Source of the DNA: Cryptomeria japonica
Lineage: Eukaryota; Streptophyta; Pinopsida; Cupressales; Cupressaceae
Length of the DNA stretch: 62,000 bases
Direction: 5' to 3'
Assembly (NCBI RefSeq): GCF_030272615.1
Contig: NC_081405.1
Span: 647,718,920-647,780,919 of the forward strand
Shown here: positions 21,948 to 34,260 of the stretch, piece by piece
How positions within the stretch are numbered: position 1 is the stretch's first letter
Layout of the letters: every line of letters starts with the position of its first letter
Notes under the pieces: model-generated
Seen by the model: the letters and a program-made list of their open reading frames with translations, nothing else
What the model was told of the DNA's origin: nothing
Databases searched by the model: none
Position numbers and translations under genes: made by a program

Positions 21948-22980
21948 GATATCAAATTCAAGACACAATATGACCCCTAACAACATCTAAGAGGTCATAG
22001 GGTGTCCTATAGGGTCATATGACACTATATTATCCCTTAGCACACCATAGGATCTATAATGACACCAAATAGTATCCCAAGGGGTCATGAAACACCATAT
22101 GATCCTTTAGAACACCATATGGTGTTGTAATGGGTCATTGGTGTCCCGAGGGGTCATATGGCATCCTATGACCCCTTAGGACACCATATGGTACTATTAT
22201 GAGTCGTATGGTGTCTTAATGGGTCATTTGGTGTCCTAAGGGGTCACAGGACACCATATGACCTCTTAGGAAACAATATGACCTTTAATGACACCAAAGG
22301 GGTCATATGATGGGCTAATAAAATGATATATTAAATTTAAAGTTATGAATATAACATCATAGAATGAGACTCCAAGTGAACAAACAATGAGGCTTTGCTA
22401 AAAAGCAAGTGTAAGAGCTTGACCTAACCCTAAGAGTACTGCCTAGGTTCTAAAACATATGATGCTATTAAATTTTCAAGGTTATAGGATTGATCTTGAT
22501 TGTGACTATAGGAATTACACACTTGATTTCTTTCATGGGTATGTACCATTCCAAGCCATTTGACAAGTGATGATCATCATATACTACCACTGCCATACAT
22601 ACAACAAACTTTAATTTCTTTAGGTAACAGGCATTGTGTAACAACATGGGAACTGTCGCATACCCACCACTATCATTCTCTAGGACATCATCTGTGTTAC
22701 TCTCCCTCTTTCTCTTCCTACCGATTGTTCCTTCTGAAAAACATATTGCAGGTACTCTAACTCATCATGTTTCTTTGTTGACACTATTTTCCACATCTGC
22801 TATGCTCATTTAAAACATGTTCGAGAAGAATATTGCTGCAGGTTTCCTTGTTTGTCATGGTAATACACCCTTGGTTCAATTTCAGAATATTTTGTTAGGA
22901 GAGCATACATGATAAAAATCAAAGAGGAAGTTGCAGACAAGAAATAAATTCACTTACTTCTATAGAAGTGCAGACATAGT
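21517..22980. repeat. Mosaic repeat, left module (plus-orientation copy)
   Basis: AAATGATATATTAAATTTAAAG occurs at 21523 and 22320, followed each time by AACAATGAGGCTTTGCTAAAA. From 22480 to 22980 the sequence matches, in reverse complement, 50830-51310, 51437-51805 and 59640-60430. Near its right end TCACTTACTTCTATAGAAG followed by TGCAGACATAGTT is also found upstream of the transposase-like core (17284-17330). Open frames of 60-140 codons exist in some copies, but they are not kept consistently, so I do not call a gene. Confidence 0.75.
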
Positions 22981-22984
22981 TACA

Positions 22985-23260
<276 letters not shown>

Positions 23261-24165
23261 ACTTTTTAAACCATAAGTATCTCGTATGCACTTTTGACTA
23301 TTTAGGCTTGGAAATAGGCCTGGATGACAAAGCTACGGTTTGGAAGTTTGATTTCCCTCCATTTCTCTCATTTGTGACATGTTTTATTTTATCAACTTGG
23401 TTTATCGACTTTTTCATCATCAGGTTTACACCATCAAGTGGGTATTTCTAAAATTGCCACCATATTTTCACCCATCTTCTAAGCTTTCTAACCATATAAT
23501 TTTTTTTCAATTTGAACAACAATAACATATTATTACTGAATTTCTTTTACGAGTGTCTCCATAGTTCTCACAGACATAGGTGCACCATTTTTTGAATAAC
23601 TTTTGATATACTTATCGAAATTTAAGAAACTTTATATATTATTGTAGTGCACTTTATTATTTACAATTTAAAAAAAAAATGTATTTTCGATTTGTTTAGT
23701 GCAACTTAAGCTTCATGCATGAACAGGTACCTAATTTTCAGGATGTGCTCGATTGGAAAAATCATAAAAAATATATAATCAACAAAAAATTACAAACAAA
23801 TGCACATCTTCTAGTGCTCACTATTAACTATCTTTCTACCAAAGGATTTGTCAAAATACTAAATCTAACGATGACTTTTTTGATGTGCATGTCAGACACT
23901 ATGTTATATTTTTCAGAATAAATCAGGGTCATTTTTTTGTGCGTGAAGGATTTGAACCCCTTAATCTTATCCAATTTTAAGAAAGTTTAGTAGTTTGGAA
24001 ACTAGATTCAGAGTACTACAATATTTGTTGTTTTATTATCTTCATATATTGAGTGGATGACTCAAATTTTGCCTCCAAGTTTAGGTTCACCTGATTTCAG
24101 AAGAAAAAAAGTGTCCACTTATACCCCCTTTTTTACCACCATCTTTGTGCACTTACCCCAAAAAC
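23261..24165. repeat. Conserved ~0.9-kb module, plus copy
   Basis: This block recurs in reverse complement at 44360-45195, 49580-50397 and, more diverged, 60431-61240. Landmarks are GGCCTGGATGACAAAG, CATCAAGTGGGTATTTCTAAAATTG and TGCACTTACCCC. The copies keep similar length. Open frames inside are short, lysine/leucine-rich and not conserved in start or end. It is probably a non-coding part of a transposable element. Confidence 0.8.
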
Positions 24166-24705
24166 CTAATTCTCATCATCAAAATTACAAACAAGTCAGT
24201 ACAATTTTGACTGTTAGAAATCATAACAATCTCTTCACATTCTTCGAGAAAATTCCAACCACTTCATCAGACTTTGTAACTCATCACGCATTATGCATTA
24301 GATGCAATCTACTTTTCTCCTTTCCAAGATAACAAACACGCCAAATCAATTCTGATCTTATCCTCATACAATGATCATATGTGTCTCGATCATTACCACT
24401 CAACTTTATATCTTAAACCAACAAACCTGATTGGTTAGGGTTTAACAGAAAACAACTAGTAGGGTTTACCGGTTACATAACATAGAAAGGTTTAAACCTT
24501 TACACCGGTTCAACTTACAAACTACCATATACTGGTTTACAACATCTTCCTTAAAGTTTATCATACCGGTTATAAGACAATAGCAATAACAACAATAATA
24601 TCAACAATATCATGAATATCATTCACCAAGTTCAATTCACATCAATGACAACATATCATTAATGCAATCTATATGCAAAATGCTAACAAACTAAAAATGC
24701 CAACA
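24166..24705 (-). mobile_element. Copia-type LTR fragment, minus orientation
   Basis: Read on the minus strand, the block begins TGTTGGCATTTTTAG, a typical copia LTR start, and carries several AACCGGT words. Its 5' LTR end is at 24705, directly next to the truncated element E1. I could not find the other end or a target duplication, so the extent to the left is uncertain. Confidence 0.5.
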
Positions 24706-24710
24706 GGTTA

Positions 24711-25917
24711 TGATTTGTAATTGAAGAACTGAAAATGCAAAATCCTAAATGCCTCTGGTATTGAGATTGCATCAGGAACTAACACTAAAGGTAATATCTT
24801 TCATTTGAATTCAAGTGAGAAAAGTTGTTTGATTGCTTAGATTGATGGGATTCGGTTGTGGCATAGGAGAATGTGTCATCTTAATTTTGACTCAATGATT
24901 AAGATCAGTTCTACTCAAGCTGCTAGAAATTTGTCTAAAATTATTAAGCTTGCTAATCCGATATGTAAGGAATGTCAAATGGGAAAGCAAACAAGAATTT
25001 GTTTTAATAGTAAGCAATATACATATGATGGATTGCTAGATCTTGTGCATACTAAACTATGTGGACCTACAAGTATAGGAAGTGTGCAGCATGACAAATA
25101 TTTCATGTTACTAATTGATTATTATTCAAGGATGATGTGGGTTACCTTTTTTAGGGAAAAATCAAAAGAATTGGACAAATTCAAGATATTCAAAGCAAAG
25201 GTTGAGACTAAGATAGGATTGAAGCTGGAATGTTTCAGATCTAATAGAGGAGGATAATTTTTTCTTGTGAGTTTGACTCATTCTATGAAAAGCATCGAAT
25301 TAGAAGACAATTATCTTCTCCTAGAATCCCACAACAGAATGGAGTTGTTGAAAGGAAGAACAAAAATGTATTGGATGCTGCAAGGACTATACTAATTGAA
25401 GGGAATGTTTTGAAGATCTATTGGAAAGAAGTTGTTAGCATTGTTGTTTATACATTCAACTGAGTGCATATAAAAGGTGATATCGGTAAGACTCCTTATG
25501 AGCTATGGTTTGGTCATGTTCCTACTGTGAGGTATTGTTAAAAAATTGGAAGTAAGTGTTATATCAAGAGAGATGAGGGTATAGGAAATTTTGATACGAG
25601 AAGTGATGAAGGAATTTTCTTGGGATATTCAAAGAGAAAAGCCCACCGATGATACAATAAGAGACTAAGAAAGATAGTGGAAAGTGCAAATGTGAAGGTT
25701 GATGAGAACTATGGAAAAGAAATGAGCATGTAGATATGATGATGATTAGAATTTTGTTTTAACACAAATTTAGACTAAAGAATTGAAGCACAATGATCCA
25801 TTAGAGGTAGTTAACCCGGATATTGTTGCTCCTAGTGAAGATATGCAATAACTTGAAAATGAGAATAATCAGAAGACTCTAAGGTATGTAAGATTGAATC
25901 ATTCTGAAAATTAAATT
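24711..25917 (+). pseudogene. E1 copia integrase remnant
   Basis: The GAG-pre-integrase zinc part (LWHRRMCHLNFD...CKECQMGKQTR) is followed by the integrase core (LVHTKLCGPT, LLIDYYSRMMWVTFF, CFRSNRGG), then the region around ERKNKNVLDAARTI. The usual first catalytic Asp (HTDLCGP) is Lys here, and the second (RSDNGG) is Asn. Stops occur after RGG at about 25255 and again near 25460, 25540 and 25730. The frame then runs to YVRLNHSEN and is cut by solo LTR S1. It is a dead copy. Confidence 0.85.
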
Positions 25918-26914
25918 TGTAGACACCTAAAATTAATATTTAATTAATTTAAGCCTATCAACATAATTAATTAATTTAATTGTGTTATCCTTATTCCTCT
26001 TAGAATCAATTAAATATAATTTAACTAATCCTACCACTATTGTCCAACAATAAATTTATCAAATAAATTTATTATTTCCCTATTCTTCTAAAGTCCCCTC
26101 CAATAATTATTTCCTCTAAACTGACTCAATTAATTAATTCTAATTAATTAACCTAGTCATGTGATTCCTACAAATCACTTTTCCTAATCCCACTCAACCT
26201 AATTAATCCTTCTAGAATCTCTCATAATCATGCTTATCATTATCCCTCAATTTTTTAATTCCCATTAATGTCACATCAACATTGAGTCTCTCAAATAAAT
26301 TCAAATTTCTTTGAATCCCTCAATGCATCCTTATTTTAGAATTTTTAATTCCTCATATTTGAAATTCAAATTTCTCCCCCCTTTTTCCCAAGGAATTTTA
26401 TATTCTTGTTTATTTTCTCAAGGCACCCTTGATCCATGCCTTCTATCTAAAATCAATCTCAACCCTTCATAATCAAATCAATCTTGGCTCTCCATTAGCC
26501 TCATCCAATATATAAATTGGAGTCTACTCTCCCCACAAATCATCCACTTCTCATGCATTGTCATGTTGCCTACTTCTTCTCCCATCCTCTTCTAATCCTC
26601 TCTCAAATCTATCAAATTCATAATCCATCACTCAAATCCAATCCTATCAAATCCATCCACTTATCTTGTTGATCACAAGGAGAGAAATCACATTCACTCC
26701 ATCTCTCTCCAACTCTCCATTAGTAAAACTTTGGAGCTAGCAAAGTTCATGGAGGCAAGAAGGACAAGGAAGAGCTGCTTGCAATGGGAGTTTCATGAGT
26801 ATATTTTGTCTTGTTTTCATGATGTTCTTATTCAATATTTCTTGATATCTCATTTAAAATGGTTTTTGCGTTTATTGAATATTAATCATGCACTAACCAT
26901 TTTATTGTGAGACA
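25918..26914. mobile_element. Solo LTR S1 inside E1 pol
   Basis: 997 bp from TGTAGACACCTAAAA to GTGAGACA are flanked by AAATT (25913-25917) and AAATC (26915-26919), one mismatch. E1 coding resumes directly after it (ADKNKG...TRRRL), as the uninterrupted E2 homologue at about 35370-35410 shows. The beginning matches S2 at 18997. Confidence 0.9.
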
Positions 26915-26919
26915 AAATC

Positions 26920-27735
26920 ATTGCTGATAAAAATAAAGGCATGATGACTAGAAGAAGGCTAGCTAATAAAGAGGTATGTTTGATTTCTAAAATTGAACCT
27001 AAAGATGTTGTTGAAGCTTTCAAAGATGAAAATTGGATGAAGGCTATGGAAGAAGAATTGAATCAGATTGAAAAGAATAACACATGGGAACTTGTGCCTA
27101 AACCTAAAGATAAGAATGTGATTGGTACTAAATGGGTATTCAGGAACAAATTGAATGAAGTCAATGAATTTGTCAAAAATAAAACAAGATTGGTATGCAA
27201 AGGATATTCACAAAAGGAAGGAATTGATTATGACGATAATTTTGCTTTGGTAGCTAAGTTGTTAGACTATTGCTTGCATATGCTACTTATGAGGATTTCA
27301 AGGTGTATCAGATGGATGTCAAGTCAACCTTTTTGAATGGTGATCATGAGGAAGAAGTCTACAATGAAAAACTTGATGGATTTTCATTATTAGATGATGG
27401 AGACATGGTATGCAAACTGAAGAAAGATCTTTATGAATTGAAACTATACCCTAGAGCCTGGTATAGTAGATTGGATAAGTATTTGCTGAAATTAGGATTT
27501 AATAAACCTACTACTAATAGTAATCTATATTTCAAGATTGATAATAAAAACATTTTGATTGTTAAAGTTTTTTTTGAAGACATTATCTTAATTTGGAGGA
27601 GATGATGACTTGAATATGAAGTTTGTCGGTGATATGCAAAAAAACTTTGAAATGTCTATGATAAGAGAGATAAATTTTTTTTTAGGTTTGTAGATTTCAC
27701 AGACTGGAAAAGGTATTTTTATATCTCAAACTAAA
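26920..27735 (+). pseudogene. E1 copia reverse transcriptase remnant
   Basis: This is an RVT_2-type domain: [70 protein letters not shown] and YPRAWYSRLDKYLLKLGF. A frameshift falls near 27265-27300 within the first palm motif. The catalytic YVDD box is replaced by FFED, which would abolish activity. A further break comes after 27605. Confidence 0.9.
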
Positions 27736-27738
27736 TAT

Positions 27739-28500
27739 GTGAAGGAATTACTGAAGAATTTTGGTTTAGATGATTCTAAACTGGTTGGAACCCCTATAGT
27801 GAATGGCTACAAATTATCTAAAAATGATAAATCTTTGAAAGCTAATCAAACCTTGTATGGATCTATGGTTGGTGGACTGCTATACCTGACTCAAACTAGA
27901 CCTAACATTATGCATGTTTTGTGCATGGCCGCTAGATATCAAGTTGATTCGAAAGAGAGTCATGTCACTACTGTAAAGAGGATATTTAGATACTTGAAAG
28001 AAATTGTAGATTATGGTTTGTTGGATTCGGGGAATGATGATTTCATGTTATGTGCTTACACTGATGTTGATTGGACTGGTGGTGTTGATGACCGAAAGAG
28101 TACCTCTGGTGGTGCATTCTTTTTGGGTAATAAATTGGTTTTATGGGCAAGTAAGAAACAAGATTCAGTTTTCCTATCTACTATTGAAGCTAAATACATT
28201 GTTGCTACTAGTAACTGCACTCAGGTAGTTTCGATGAGACAAATGTTGAAGGATATCAGAGTTATCTATGATGACCCTAGTGTCATATCTTCTGATAATT
28301 TTAGTTTAATTAATATGTCAAAGAATCTGGTGCAACATTCAAAGACTAAACATGTATCAATCAAGTATCATTTCTTGAGAGAAAAAGTCAGTGAAGAGGA
28401 AGTGAAGTTAGAGTATGTGTCTACAAAGTAACAAATTGCTGATATTTTCACCAAGCCTTTGCCTATAGATACATTTGTCTATTTGAGAGACAAATTAGGG
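27739..28500 (+). pseudogene. E1 copia RNase H remnant
   Basis: A 230-residue open frame contains GGLLYLTQTRPNI, AYTDVDWTGGVDDRKSTSG, FLSTIEAKYIVATSNC and SIKYHFLREKV. The AYTD Asp and the Glu of TIEAK are kept. It is followed in frame, after one stop at about 28429, by ADIFTKPLP, the usual C-terminus of copia pol. It lies 340 bp before the polypurine tract. Confidence 0.92.
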
Positions 28501-28840
28501 GTATCCACTCCTCTTGATGGGAACTGGATCCATTGAGTTGCATTAAACCGGTGGACTTCACGGTCTTATCTTCTTGTTTGGATTGATCAACTTATGTTGC
28601 TCCTCTAATGGAGTAGTCTATTGAGCTGGTTATAATCATGATTTATTTATTCTAAGGGGGAGATTAAGTTTGGTTTTCTATTCTGAGAACCTTTGTCATT
28701 GATGTCAAAGGGAGAGAGAAAGCATGTGAAAAAATGTTTAATTTTCTTGATCTTAGGGGGAGATTGTTGGTGATTTTTTCTTTCTTTGCATTGATTGTTT
28801 TTCACATCCATATGTTGTCATCAATGCTAAAGGGGGATAT
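28501..28840 (+). other. E1 3' untranslated region and polypurine tract
   Basis: Non-coding DNA with repeated G-rich words (AAGGGGGAGATT at about 28655, CTTAGGGGGAGATTG at about 28755, AAAGGGGGATAT at 28829-28840). The last touches the LTR start and is the likely polypurine tract. The earlier ones look like duplicated or decoy tracts. Confidence 0.7.
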
Positions 28841-29286
28841 TGTTGGACATTATTGCTGCCAGGATACGTTGTTGTCATTGATGTCAACATATTCATATGA
28901 TTTATTGCTTTGATGGTTGCAGATTAGTTTATTGGGATCGTGGTTTGGTATATGGAGTATTTCTTGTATTAGTATATCATTTTGTATTGGTTTCAGTGAT
29001 CTGGGAGCTTAATTGATCATATCATATGATCTGGTTAACAATTTGATTCTTCTGATTAATGCTTTGCAAAGTGCAATATTTACTCTAGTATATTTTGGTG
29101 TGATCAGATATTGAGTTGAGATTTTGGGAGATTGTTTGGGATGTTCTTGTGCATCTTCATTTCAGATGGTTCATGATTTGGTTCTCTGCAAGTTATCTTT
29201 TCTCATGGCAGTTTTTGTTGTTTGAGTTTTCTTGAGTTTTAGATGTTGATCGATTAAGATTTGATAAGTGGCGTTGGTGCAGTTGT
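28841..29286 (+). repeat. E1 3' LTR, first part
   Basis: It begins TGTTGGACATTATTGC next to the polypurine tract and is interrupted by E2. The last five bases, GTTGT, are the E2 target duplication. It continues at 38552. Confidence 0.85.
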
Positions 29287-30228
29287 TGTTGGCCATTTGA
29301 TGGAATTGATTGTGTTGCATTGATGTTTTATCATTGATGCCAACACTAGCTGTTTGGATTCTTTACCGGCACCCTTCTGGTCCCAGTAGGTTGAGTGGTT
29401 TCTAGTTGATTTGGATCCAGCATGATCCGGTAGGCTCTGGTATAGTTTGGTTATGGAAATGGCTTAATCATGATACTCATGTTCATATTCAATAATTTGG
29501 TTTTTGTCTAGTGATCAGATGTTATCCTATTTGTTTAGAAGCTTGGTTTTTGGTTCTGATGAGGGTTTCACCGATAGAGCTTTTGATGAAGATCTTTGAT
29601 GAATTGCATAAGTGGTCTTGGTGCATCTTCTAGTGGAGTTTTAGGATGTTGTTGGTGATCATGTTCCAGAATTGGTGGATGGATATCATTGTTGTAGTGT
29701 GTGGACCTATACTGGGTCCCAATTGACCTAGGTTATGGACCAACTTTAATGTAACATGTGGATTGGACCTCTTGATGTGTTTTCAAGATGTCTTATGTGT
29801 TGGATATTATTTGTTTGATCTAAGGCCAACATGGTTTGTAATTATGTAATTGGTTTATTATCTGGCGGTTGAACTAATTATTTATGGTCGAGGGTTTGTA
29901 TATATAAATGTAATATCTCATTGTAGATCATAAGATAGGAATGGAAAAGGAATGTAATGTGTGAATAATGTAATATCATTCAGGAAGAGGATTTGGTCGA
30001 TCATTGGAGATCGAATTGGTTTTATGTAAGAGGATTTAGTCCTCCGATATTGAGCTTAACCAAAAGTGTACTCAGGCATAGGAGATGCTATCTTTTGTAG
30101 TTCAACACTTCTCCAGATTATAGTCTAGATTTCTATGTATTCAGTGAGGCTCCTTTTGTGATGAGTAGTGTGCTCTAGGTTGTTGGCCTTCCTACAAGTG
30201 CAGGCCCTTCAATTGTAATTCATATACT
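29287..30228 (+). repeat. E2 5' LTR, left part
   Basis: Matches 37339-38280 of the 3' LTR with scattered substitutions. It is cut by solo LTR S3 at 30229 and continues at 31431-31698. Confidence 0.92.
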
Positions 30229-31425
30229 TGTTAGGCCCAATATGGAAAGCTAATGTACTGAGAGGGGAGGGGTGAATCAGTACTTCAAAACTTTTCTTCA
30301 ACAATATCTTTAATGTTATGCATAAACCAAAAAATGTTGTAACATAACATAAAGCTGAAACAAATAAATAACAATCATACATGATTCACTCCATAACACA
30401 TATATTTTGGTTACGCAGAAACTCTTGGTTAGAGAAAAAAACTGCGATGGGGATAGCACCCACAACTTCACTACTGCAATAATAAAGAGTGCTCAATTAG
30501 AGCTACATGTTCAATTATTTCTAATAGCTTACCCTATTAGGAGTATCAAGATCATTAGATCTACCTTGCTAAAGGATTTTACAACACTTATTCTAAATGT
30601 TGCACCTGGTTAAAGGATTTACAATTTATAGACTTTGTTAGAGTCTTTTACCCTGTTAAAGGTTTCTCTTACAACTTCAAAATATTACAATGAAATCTTT
30701 ACAAATATCTGCAACTTTACATCTGGAATGTTATAGAAGATTCTATGTGCTCAAAATGAGATTACCTTGCTTATAGCATACCTTGATAACCCATAAAATA
30801 ACTTGGTAAACCCTTCTATTTACTCTGTTCTTTGACTGTTCTCTGAAATCATTCTTGGTGACCTCCGTGTCTATGACAGTCTCAATACTTAGTGCTTTCC
30901 CATGATTTTGCTTTTCACATATGTCTATCTTCACACTCATACACACATACCTCAATATATCTATCTAATCCTAATCCATGCTGTATAAATAGATCTCTTA
31001 TGTCGGTGATCTGGTTCATTGCTTCGATCTTACAAACATGATTTATTGAATGAATAACCATACAAAATATTTCATTGGTTAGATAACCTCAAAATCATAC
31101 ACAATCCTTAAGTGCGATTTCCAATGTGATAACAGTTCTTTTGCTCCTCGATCTTGTAACATGTTTCCACACAAGTGTCTAGGTTCAATGAATCTGGTAA
31201 AATGTTTCACTCATTGTATATCAACTTGGTGTATCATTATTGCGACTCGGTAGACATAGAATGTTACTCGGTAGACAGCTCGATGTATACTAGGCTTTGT
31301 GACTACTTTCTTTTATAACCGACTACTTTGTGCATACCGACTGAATATTTTGGTAGTAGTAACCGACTAGAGTATATAGAATGACTTTGGATATAAAACT
31401 AATGGAAACTTAATAAGTAGTAACA
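30229..31425. mobile_element. Solo LTR S3 in the E2 5' LTR
   Basis: 1,197 bp start TGTTAGGCCCAATATGG, end AGTAACA and are flanked by perfect ATACT (30224-30228 and 31426-31430). The uninterrupted site is seen in the E2 3' LTR at about 38275-38290 (CACATACTTACTATAG). It is not the same family as S1/S2. Its second half is copied again at 31748-32438 by the tandem duplication. Confidence 0.93.
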
Positions 31426-31700
31426 ATACTTACTATAGAAGTATTATCTGATTGTGGGTAGGCTTCCCACCATGGTTTTTCCCTTTACCAGGTTTTCCAC
31501 ATATAAATCTTGGTGTCATGTGGATGGTATTTATTCTATGATTATTGTTTATGCTTAATTAGTTTAACTAATATTCTAGTATTAATATTTTGAGTTTCGG
31601 TATTAAAGTTTTAATTGCTAATGGTTTTGGCAATCTTTGACAACTGATTCACCCCCCCCCCCTCTCAGTTGTCTTCTAATTATTTGAACTGTCTAACAAT

Positions 31701-31712
31701 TGGTATCAAAGC
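31701..31712 (+). other. E2 primer binding site, first copy
   Basis: TGGTATCAAAGC lies two bases after the LTR end TCTAACA. It fits the initiator-Met tRNA site of copia elements (usual form TGGTATCAGAGC). Because of the duplication it no longer leads directly into gag. Confidence 0.85.
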
Positions 31713-32713
31713 TTTGGTCCTCTCTGTAGAAAGCTTAACTACTTGAGGAAGATTCTATGTGCTCAAAATGAGATTACCTTGCTTATAGCATACCTTGATA
31801 ACCCATAAAATAACTCGGTAAACCCTTCTATTTACTCTGTTCTTTGACTGTTCTCTGAAATCCTTCTTGGTGACCTCCGTGTCTATGACAGTCTCAATAC
31901 TTAGTGCTTTCCCATGATTTTGCTTTTCACATATGTCTATCTTCACACTCATACACACATACCTCAATATATCTATCTAATCCTAATCCATGCTATATAA
32001 ATAGATCTCTTATGTCGGTGATCTGGTTCATTGCTTCGATCTTACAAACATGATTTATTGAATGAATAACCATACAAAATATTTCATTGGTTAGATAACC
32101 TCAAAATCATACACAATCCTTAAGTGCGATTTCCAATGTGATAACAGTTCTTTTGCTCCTCGATCTTGTAACATGTTTCCACACAAGTGTCTAGGTTCAA
32201 TGAATCTGGTAAAATGTTTCACTCGGTGTATATCAACTTGGTGTATCATTATTGCGACTCGGTAGACATAGAATGTTACTCGGTAGACAGCTCGATGTAT
32301 ACTAGGCTTTGTGACTACTTTCTTTTATAACCGACTACTTTGTGCATACCGACTGAATATTTCGGTAGTAGTAACCGACTAGAGTATATAGAATGACTTT
32401 GGATATAAAACTAATGGAAACTTAATAAGTAGTAACAATACTTACTATAGAAGTATTATCTGATTGTGGGTAGGCTTCCCACCATGGTTTTTCCCTTTAC
32501 CAGGTTTTCCACATATAAATCTTGGTGTCATGTGGATGGTATTTATTCTATGATTATTGTTTATGCTTAATTAGTTTAACTAATATTCTGGTATTAATAT
32601 TTTGAGTTTCGGTATTAAAGTTTTAATTGCTAATGGTTTCGGCAATCTTTGACAACTGATTCACCCCCCCCCCCCTCTCAGTTGTCTTCTGATTATTTGA
32701 ACTGTCTAACAAT

Positions 32714-32725
32714 TGGTATCAAAGC
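32714..32725 (+). other. E2 primer binding site, second copy
   Basis: Identical to the first. This copy keeps the original spacing (44 bp) to the gag ATG at 32770. Confidence 0.85.
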
Positions 32726-32769
32726 TTTGGTCCTCTCTGTAGAAAGCTTAACTACTTGAGGAAGATCCT

Positions 32770-33690
32770 ATGGCGACTAACAGTTCAAGTTCATCCAGTT
32801 CATCTAGAGCTATCTTTCAGAGATATATTCCTAGGCTTGATGGAACAAATTACACTTTATGGAAGATTCAAATGGAGACTCATCTAAGATGTTTGGGCAA
32901 GAAGATTTGGGAGATCACATAGAATGGTGTCACACCTTATAATCTGGCATCTAGCAATTCTCCTTAGGAAAACCTAGATAAGGAGCTTGAGAATGATTGT
33001 AGAGCAAGAGAAGCCCTCTTGTGTGCACTTTCTGATAAGAAAATAATGGGATTGACTGACAAATCATCTAGACAAGCTGTATGGGATAAGTTGGAGACTC
33101 TTAATGAAGGTGACTCTACAGTAAAGATTACTAAACTTGATGGTTATCAGGTGAGATATGAAAACCTGAAGATGGAAGAAGATGAAAGGAATACTACATT
33201 CATGGAAAGGGTATATGAGATTGTTATGGGAATTCAATGCTGTGGTAGAACTTTGAGTGAAGATGAAGTCATTTCTAAAGTTCTAAGAGCCCTACCACCA
33301 TCTTAAAAAAATGAAGGCTACTGCTATTAATGAGTTGAGAACAATGGCTAATACATCTGTCAACAAAGATTCTTTGGTTGGGAAACTATCTACTTTTGAG
33401 CTTGAAGAATTTGGACCTTTTGGAGCTGTGAAGATTGAATGTACTTTTCATGCATCTACATCTGCAACTGGTAAGAAATATTGGAAATCTTTATATGTAA
33501 AGGAATTGGAAGATATGAAGAGAGAAGATGATGAGTTTGAGAAACTTGAAGCACTATTTGCTAGAAGAGTACCTAAAGGACTGATAAGAAGTAAGTATGA
33601 AGTAAAAGCACCTTTTAAATGTTTTGCATGTAATAAGATTGGTCATTTTGCATCTAGATGTCCTAAAAGGAATTCAAGATTTGAATAAAG
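32770..33690 (+). pseudogene. E2 copia Gag remnant
   Basis: It starts at ATG 32770 with a Ser-rich N-terminus, then LDGTNYTLWKIQMETHL, the usual entry of copia Gag (UBN2 type). LSEDEVISKVLRALPPS follows, and after a frameshift near 33303 (one extra A in a run) KATAINELRTM. A CCHC knuckle, CFACNKIGHFASRC, is intact near 33620-33660. In-frame stops are at 32920-32922 and 32965-32967. Confidence 0.92.
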
Positions 33691-34260
33691 AGTTAAAAGA
33701 TATTTTAAGCCTAAACTTGGATATCAAAACAAGTATAATTATAAGAAAAATAGAGATAAATCATGATACATAGCAAATGAGGAAGGTATTACTGATTCTG
33801 ATGATGAACCAACATAAGACTCTGCTAGTGGTTCCAAAAATGGGAAGGAATGGGTGTTCCTAGATATCAAGGAAGATGTTCCGGCACTGGAAGAGAATGT
33901 ACCTGAAGAGAAGGCACTTGCTGCTAAAATTAAAGGCACAGATGGATGGGTAATTGATAGTGGTTGTTCACATCATATGACTCGAGATAAAGGGAAGTTT
34001 CTATCTTTGCAAGAATTTGATGGTGGTCTAGTTAGATTTGGAGATGACAAGCATGTATGATCAAAGGAAAATGAAGTATATCATTGGATGGTAAGAACAA
34101 TACTAATAGTGTTTATTATGTTGAAGTTTTAAGGCATAATATTTGGAGTGTAGGAAAATTAGTGGATAAAGGATTTCAATTACAGTTCAAGGATGGAAAA
34201 TACAAAATCATTAACAGATCTGGTTTGGAGATTGCAACTAGTACATAGACCAAAGGTAAT
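33691..34260 (+). pseudogene. E2 copia protease remnant
   Basis: The active-site region GWVIDSGCSHHMTRDK (about 33945-33990) has the expected D-S-G. It is followed by VRFGDDK and, after a stop near 34057, the rest of the domain (WSVGKLVDKGFQLQFKDGKY). Several stops break the frame. Confidence 0.85.

Larger units (their letters stand above)
18346..22320. repeat. ~520-bp higher-order satellite with short palindromic units
   Basis: The base unit is about 20 bp around CATATGACCCCTTAGGACAC, used in both orientations. A higher-order unit begins near GGTCATATGGTGGGCTAATA at about 18470, 20193 and 20712, with a diverged copy near 21770. The spacing between 20193 and 20712 is 520 bp. Once the inserted solo LTR is removed, 18470 to 20193 is also about 526 bp. 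Each unit carries a GA tract (about 18540-18645, 20283-20345, 20765-20890, 21780-21945) followed by the short units. Confidence 0.88.
30736..32760. repeat. 1,012/1,013-bp tandem duplication across LTR, primer site and leader
   Basis: Copy 1 is 30736-31747 and copy 2 is 31748-32760. Each holds the second half of S3, the end of the E2 5' LTR, the primer site and the leader. About ten differences are visible by eye (mostly C/T or G/A, plus one base in a C run), so the copies are about 99% alike. The unit is bounded by GAAGATTCTATG (30736 and 31748) and GAAGATCCTATG (32761), a likely microhomology. Confidence 0.93.

Noticed and set aside
30743-30955. 70-codon frame present twice (also 31755-31967)
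   Set aside because: Both lie in the duplicated solo LTR; identity comes from the tandem duplication, not coding constraint.
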